Assembly: GCF_014692675.1 (NCBI RefSeq)
Contig: NZ_JABFCZ010000025.1
Location: forward strand, 43,375-107,374
Reading direction: 5' to 3'
DNA from: Roseibium aggregatum
GTDB lineage: Bacteria; Pseudomonadota; Alphaproteobacteria; Rhizobiales; Stappiaceae
Length of the DNA stretch: 64,000 nucleotides
Shown: in pieces, positions 61,433 through 64,000 of the stretch
How positions within the stretch are numbered: position 1 is the first letter of the stretch
How the letters are laid out: every line of letters starts with the position of its first letter
Notes under the pieces: generated by a model
What the model saw: only the letters and a program-made list of their open reading frames with translations
Databases searched by the model: none
What the model was told of the DNA's origin: nothing
Program-made: the position numbers and the translations under genes

Positions 61433-61523
61433 ACGTCCGGTCCGCCGGTTTCCGAAAGAATGCGAAATTTTTTTGGAACCATTAACCATCTCGCGTGTTT
61501 TCAGGACAAAGGAAGGTGAACCC

Positions 61524-62093
61524 ATGTCCCTCAAAACCGAAACCTCTCCCCACAATCCTCCCGCCACGCCCAGCGATGAAGCCGATGAGAACCAGCTCGA
61601 AATGGCGGCTGAGGAAGGGCGGGATTATCTCGCGTCGCTGGAGTACATGGCGACGAAAGTGGCCGATGCAGGCGGCAAGACCCGCGCCGGCGACTATATC
61701 GTGGCCTTCGCGCAGGAACGCGCCGAAGGCATGTATCACCTGAAGGATGGACAGCTTGAGTGGGTCGACGCGCCCGCGGACATGAACTGCCACATGGAAG
61801 TTGCCGTGGCGGACGCCGCCGACAAGCGGTTCATTCCCTATCTCGACATCGAATGCACCTTGTCGAAAGACGGCAAGCATGTCGTGTCCTTCAAGCCCGA
61901 TTTTCTCTGGCATCCCGGACTTTACCACTACGGCAAGGATTTGAGGCTGCCGGACGGCGACGGAGTTTACGACCTGAACATCCGGATCGCAGCCCCTGAC
62001 TTTCCCCGTCACGACAAGAAAAACGGCAAACGTTATGCAGCGCCGGTCGAAGTGAATTTCGAGAAAATTCAGGTAACGACCGGACACGAATAA
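61524..62093 (+). CDS. P19/Tp34-like Fe2+ transport-family protein without signal peptide
   Basis: 189 residues from the ATG at 61524 (GGAAGGTGAA upstream). The body resembles the P19/Tp34 iron-transport fold: GMYHLKDGQLEWVDAPADMN, a strand AADKRFIPYLDIECTLSKDG and HPGLYHYGKDLRLPDGDGVY, ending VNFEKIQV. In P19 the corresponding segments carry Met, Glu and His ligands for copper and iron. Here the usual secretion signal is missing: the N-terminal 30 residues are polar (TSPHNPPATPSDEADENQ). No FTR1 permease is adjacent. It may be a cytoplasmic relative; the family call is from memory of the pattern. Confidence 0.6.
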   Translation: MSLKTETSPHNPPATPSDEADENQLEMAAEEGRDYLASLEYMATKVADAGGKTRAGDYIVAFAQERAEGMYHLKDGQLEWVDAPADMNCHMEVAVADAADKRFIPYLDIECTLSKDGKHVVSFKPDFLWHPGLYHYGKDLRLPDGDGVYDLNIRIAAPDFPRHDKKNGKRYAAPVEVNFEKIQVTTGHE

Positions 62094-62099
62094 TCTCCC

Positions 62100-62135
62100 G
62101 GTGATGCTGCCGGTGCAGAGGGCAGCAGCATCACC
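62100..62135 (+). terminator. Hairpin after the P19-like gene
   Basis: An 11-bp stem, GGTGATGCTGC / GCAGCATCACC, with a 14-nt loop, 7 bp after the stop. No T-run follows, so termination efficiency is uncertain; it may instead protect the mRNA end. Confidence 0.55.
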
Positions 62136-62421
62136 TGGAGGTCCAGCGCCTGTCCGATCCAGGTTCTCGATTTGAGTTGATTTTCGAAGCCCGCGTTTCT
62201 GCCGGGCAAGAACAATCCGGAGGAAGCAAGACCGATTGAATGTCTTTGGCGTCAGAGAGCGCCGCAGATCGACAGGCAGCCATTGGCCCCGGGGCGTCAT
62301 TCTGGCGGATCCGGGTGAACCTGGCAGCGATCGAATTGTCCCGCGCCCGAAGGTGACACGCGGGATGATGACCGTTGGTCAATCCGCTAATGGCTCGAAG
62401 GCAACCCGGGAAGGAAAAACC
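62136..62421. other. Leader region of the cbb3 oxidase gene
   Basis: Together with the hairpin this makes a 328-bp gap. The frame of the oxidase is open back to 62236, but that part has no conserved sequence and the ATG at 62422 has the better ribosome site (GGGAAGGAAA). I looked for an FNR/FixK box (TTGA-N6-TCAA) and found none that fits. Confidence 0.5.
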
Positions 62422-63927
62422 ATGGGAGAGACCACAGCCAGTGGACCGGCATCCGGCGATGCGATCGCGCCAGGGCAATTCGCCTACGACGATCGCGCTT
62501 CGAAAGTATGGCTGTACAGTTCGCTTTTCTGGATCATTTTTCTCACTGTAGACGGCCTGACGATGGCCACCGAACTCTTGACGCCCAATCTCTTCGCAGG
62601 GATTGGTCCTCTGGAGTTCGGTCGCATCCGCCCGATGCACGTCAATGCGGCGATCTTCGGCTGGCTGACCATGATGTATGTCGGCGGCGGGTTTTACGTA
62701 CTGCCGCGGCTTTTGGGGCTGCGCTCGCTGTGGAGCGAGGAACTCGGCATCTGGACGGCATGGCTGTGGAACCTGAGTTTCGCCGCCGGGATCGTCGCGC
62801 TCGGCCTCGGCTACACCCAGGCGCGGGAATATACCGAGCTCATCTGGCCCGTGGACGTCGCTCTCGTCCTGGCCCTGTTGTTGAACATCTTCAACACGAT
62901 CATGACGGTCATGCACCGTCGCGTGAAGCCTCTTTACGTCACGGTCTGGTGGTTCGTGGCAAGCCAGCTCTGGCTTGCAGCGGATTACGTCATCGACAAT
63001 GTGATGTGGCGGCCGGGCGCCATGCTCGGCAACGGAGTGGAGGGGGCTGGCGGCCCGTCGGGCGCGCTTGCCGATCCGCTCGCCGACGGCATGTTGAACT
63101 GGTGGGGCAACCATAATCTTTTCGGCCTCTGGCTGACACCGATGATGGTCGCCCTGATCTATTATTTCATTCCCAAGATCACCCGAACGCCGCTTTACAG
63201 CCACACGCTGTCCCTGGTCTCGTTCTGGGGGATTGCATTCTTCTATACCGGGGTCGGCCATCACCATCTGCTGCAGGCGCCCATACCCGGCTGGCTGAAG
63301 ACCTTTGCGACCGTCAACAGCATTCTGCTGCTGGTCCCGGTCTTTGCCTTCGTGACCAACGTCTGGCTGACGATGCGCGGTAACTGGTCGTCGTTCTTCA
63401 CCAACATTCCGATGCGCTTCCTGCTCACCGGCTTCATTTTCTACTTCCTGGTGAACGTCCAGGGCGCGTTCATGGCGGTCCCGGTCTTCAACCAGATGAT
63501 CCATTTCACCAATTTCATCGTCGCCCATGCCCATCTGGCGCTCCTGGGCGCCTTCACGTTCGTCGGCATGGGCGTGATCAGCTATCTCGTGCCGCAGTAT
63601 CTCGGCCGGCCCATCTACAGCCGGCAGCTTGCGGAATGGCAGTACTGGCTGATCTTCATCGGCTTCACCGGCTTTTTCTGGGTCCTCACCTTCGCCAGCT
63701 TCCTCCAGGGACAGAACTGGGCGATGGGCATTCCCCAGATCAACGTGCTGCCGGAAATCCGGCCGCACTACATCGCGCGCGCCATCTTCGGCGCGATGAT
63801 CGTCATGTCGGCAATCGTGCAGGCGATAAATGTCATCGGGACGCTTTTGACCGATACGAGCCAGGGAACGCGCAAGGAATTCCGGGCCTTCGCCGGGACG
63901 TCCGAAACCGAGGGAGCTGCGTCATGA
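62422..63927 (+). CDS. ccoN: cbb3-type cytochrome c oxidase subunit I
   Basis: 501 residues with about 12 membrane helices. Heme and CuB ligands are visible in order: RPMHVNAAIFGW (low-spin heme His), NWWGNHNLFGLW (first CuB-type His), YTGVGHHHLLQAPIPG (CuB His pair), and NFIVAHAHLALLGAF (high-spin and low-spin heme His). Spacing agrees with CcoN rather than with aa3 oxidases or NorB. It reduces O2 to water at the inner membrane with high affinity. The stop overlaps the next start by 4 nt (ATGA), so the operon continues beyond the window. Confidence 0.9.
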   Translation: MGETTASGPASGDAIAPGQFAYDDRASKVWLYSSLFWIIFLTVDGLTMATELLTPNLFAGIGPLEFGRIRPMHVNAAIFGWLTMMYVGGGFYVLPRLLGLRSLWSEELGIWTAWLWNLSFAAGIVALGLGYTQAREYTELIWPVDVALVLALLLNIFNTIMTVMHRRVKPLYVTVWWFVASQLWLAADYVIDNVMWRPGAMLGNGVEGAGGPSGALADPLADGMLNWWGNHNLFGLWLTPMMVALIYYFIPKITRTPLYSHTLSLVSFWGIAFFYTGVGHHHLLQAPIPGWLKTFATVNSILLLVPVFAFVTNVWLTMRGNWSSFFTNIPMRFLLTGFIFYFLVNVQGAFMAVPVFNQMIHFTNFIVAHAHLALLGAFTFVGMGVISYLVPQYLGRPIYSRQLAEWQYWLIFIGFTGFFWVLTFASFLQGQNWAMGIPQINVLPEIRPHYIARAIFGAMIVMSAIVQAINVIGTLLTDTSQGTRKEFRAFAGTSETEGAAS

Positions 63928-64000
63928 GTGATACCGCCGGCGGCCGCTACCCGAGCCACCCTCCGATCCCGCCGCAAGTGCCGCAAACCTCGCCCCGGCG
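63924..64000 (+). CDS. Start of the next oxidase-operon gene (partial)
   Basis: Only 25 residues are in the window: MSDTAGGRYPSHPPIPPQVP and a few more. The start overlaps the ccoN stop, with GAGGGAGC upstream. By position it should be the cytochrome c subunit (CcoO-type) or another oxidase subunit, but this Pro-rich N-terminus is not diagnostic. Confidence 0.6.
   Translation, partial: MSDTAGGRYPSHPPIPPQVPQTSPR

Noticed and set aside
62136..62421. FNR/FixK box before the cbb3 operon
   Set aside because: TTGA-like words occur (about 62175) but none has the TTGA-N6-TCAA spacing.
62131..63768. 545-codon minus-strand frame opposite ccoN
   Set aside because: Very rich in Asp, Glu, His and Arg with no fold pattern; the opposite strand is an unmistakable oxidase subunit.

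Overview
The window is 64 kb of high-GC, gene-dense DNA from an alphaproteobacterium. The BA14K-like protein, the two YkuD/DUF2778 cell-wall proteins, the MatR-type malonate operon with a TRAP importer and the general GC-rich style point to Hyphomicrobiales. A marine or soil Stappiaceae-like genus is my guess, but I cannot prove it from sequence alone. I saw no rRNA or tRNA genes, CRISPR array or prophage. Two places look disturbed: an AT-rich cluster of orphan immunity-type genes (5.4-7.1 kb) and an IS481-scarred array of DUF3604 genes (24.3-29 kb).

Layout. 0-5.4 kb: general genes (oxidoreductase fragment, DUF2157 plus GDYxxLxYxI pair, RsmC-like methyltransferase, ProC-like reductase, RsuA-like pseudouridine synthase). 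5.4-7.1 kb: immunity-like genes without a toxin. 7.2-13.6 kb: Uup-type ABC-F ATPase, BA14K protein, GntR regulator, M19 dipeptidase, L,D-transpeptidase, hemolysin III. 13.6-20.3 kb: a complete malonate-use unit (GntR/MatR-like repressor with a TTGTATACAA site, three TRAP subunits, malonyl-CoA decarboxylase, malonyl-CoA synthetase). 20.7-24.3 kb: DUF2778 protein, Fsr-like MFS pump, and a divergent AraC regulator broken by an in-frame amber codon.

24.3-31 kb: a DUF3604 locus with a 3' scrap of one copy, a 3' piece of an IS481 transposase, a 5'-truncated second copy and one intact secreted copy, followed by a parvulin-type PPIase and a HupE/UreJ permease. The DUF3604 proteins carry PHP-like His/Asp motifs, so the group reads as an exported metallohydrolase with its foldase and a metal permease. 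31-35 kb: rhodanese, ChrR-like cupin, HerA-like ATPase and small unknowns. 35-41.8 kb: homogentisate catabolism (HmgA, fumarylacetoacetase, an MBL-fold protein with a degenerate metal site, an FAD hydroxylase with a DUF2783 partner resembling MhaAB, and a VOC protein). Near-identical palindromic operators precede hmgA and the hydroxylase, and a strong terminator ends the run.

42-49 kb: a large chemoreceptor, an unknown membrane protein, a long intergenic inverted repeat, a BKACE/hydroxyacyl dehydrogenase pair (carnitine-like chemistry) and DUF302. 49-57.3 kb: E1alpha-E1beta-E2 of a 2-oxo acid dehydrogenase plus a Leu/Val-type amino acid dehydrogenase, converging on three tandem paralogous cytochrome P450s, two of which have lost the usual I-helix acid. 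57.5-64 kb: FkbM methyltransferase, group II truncated hemoglobin, YdcF, DUF4396, DUF3008 and P19-like genes, then the start of a cbb3-type oxidase operon that runs off the window.
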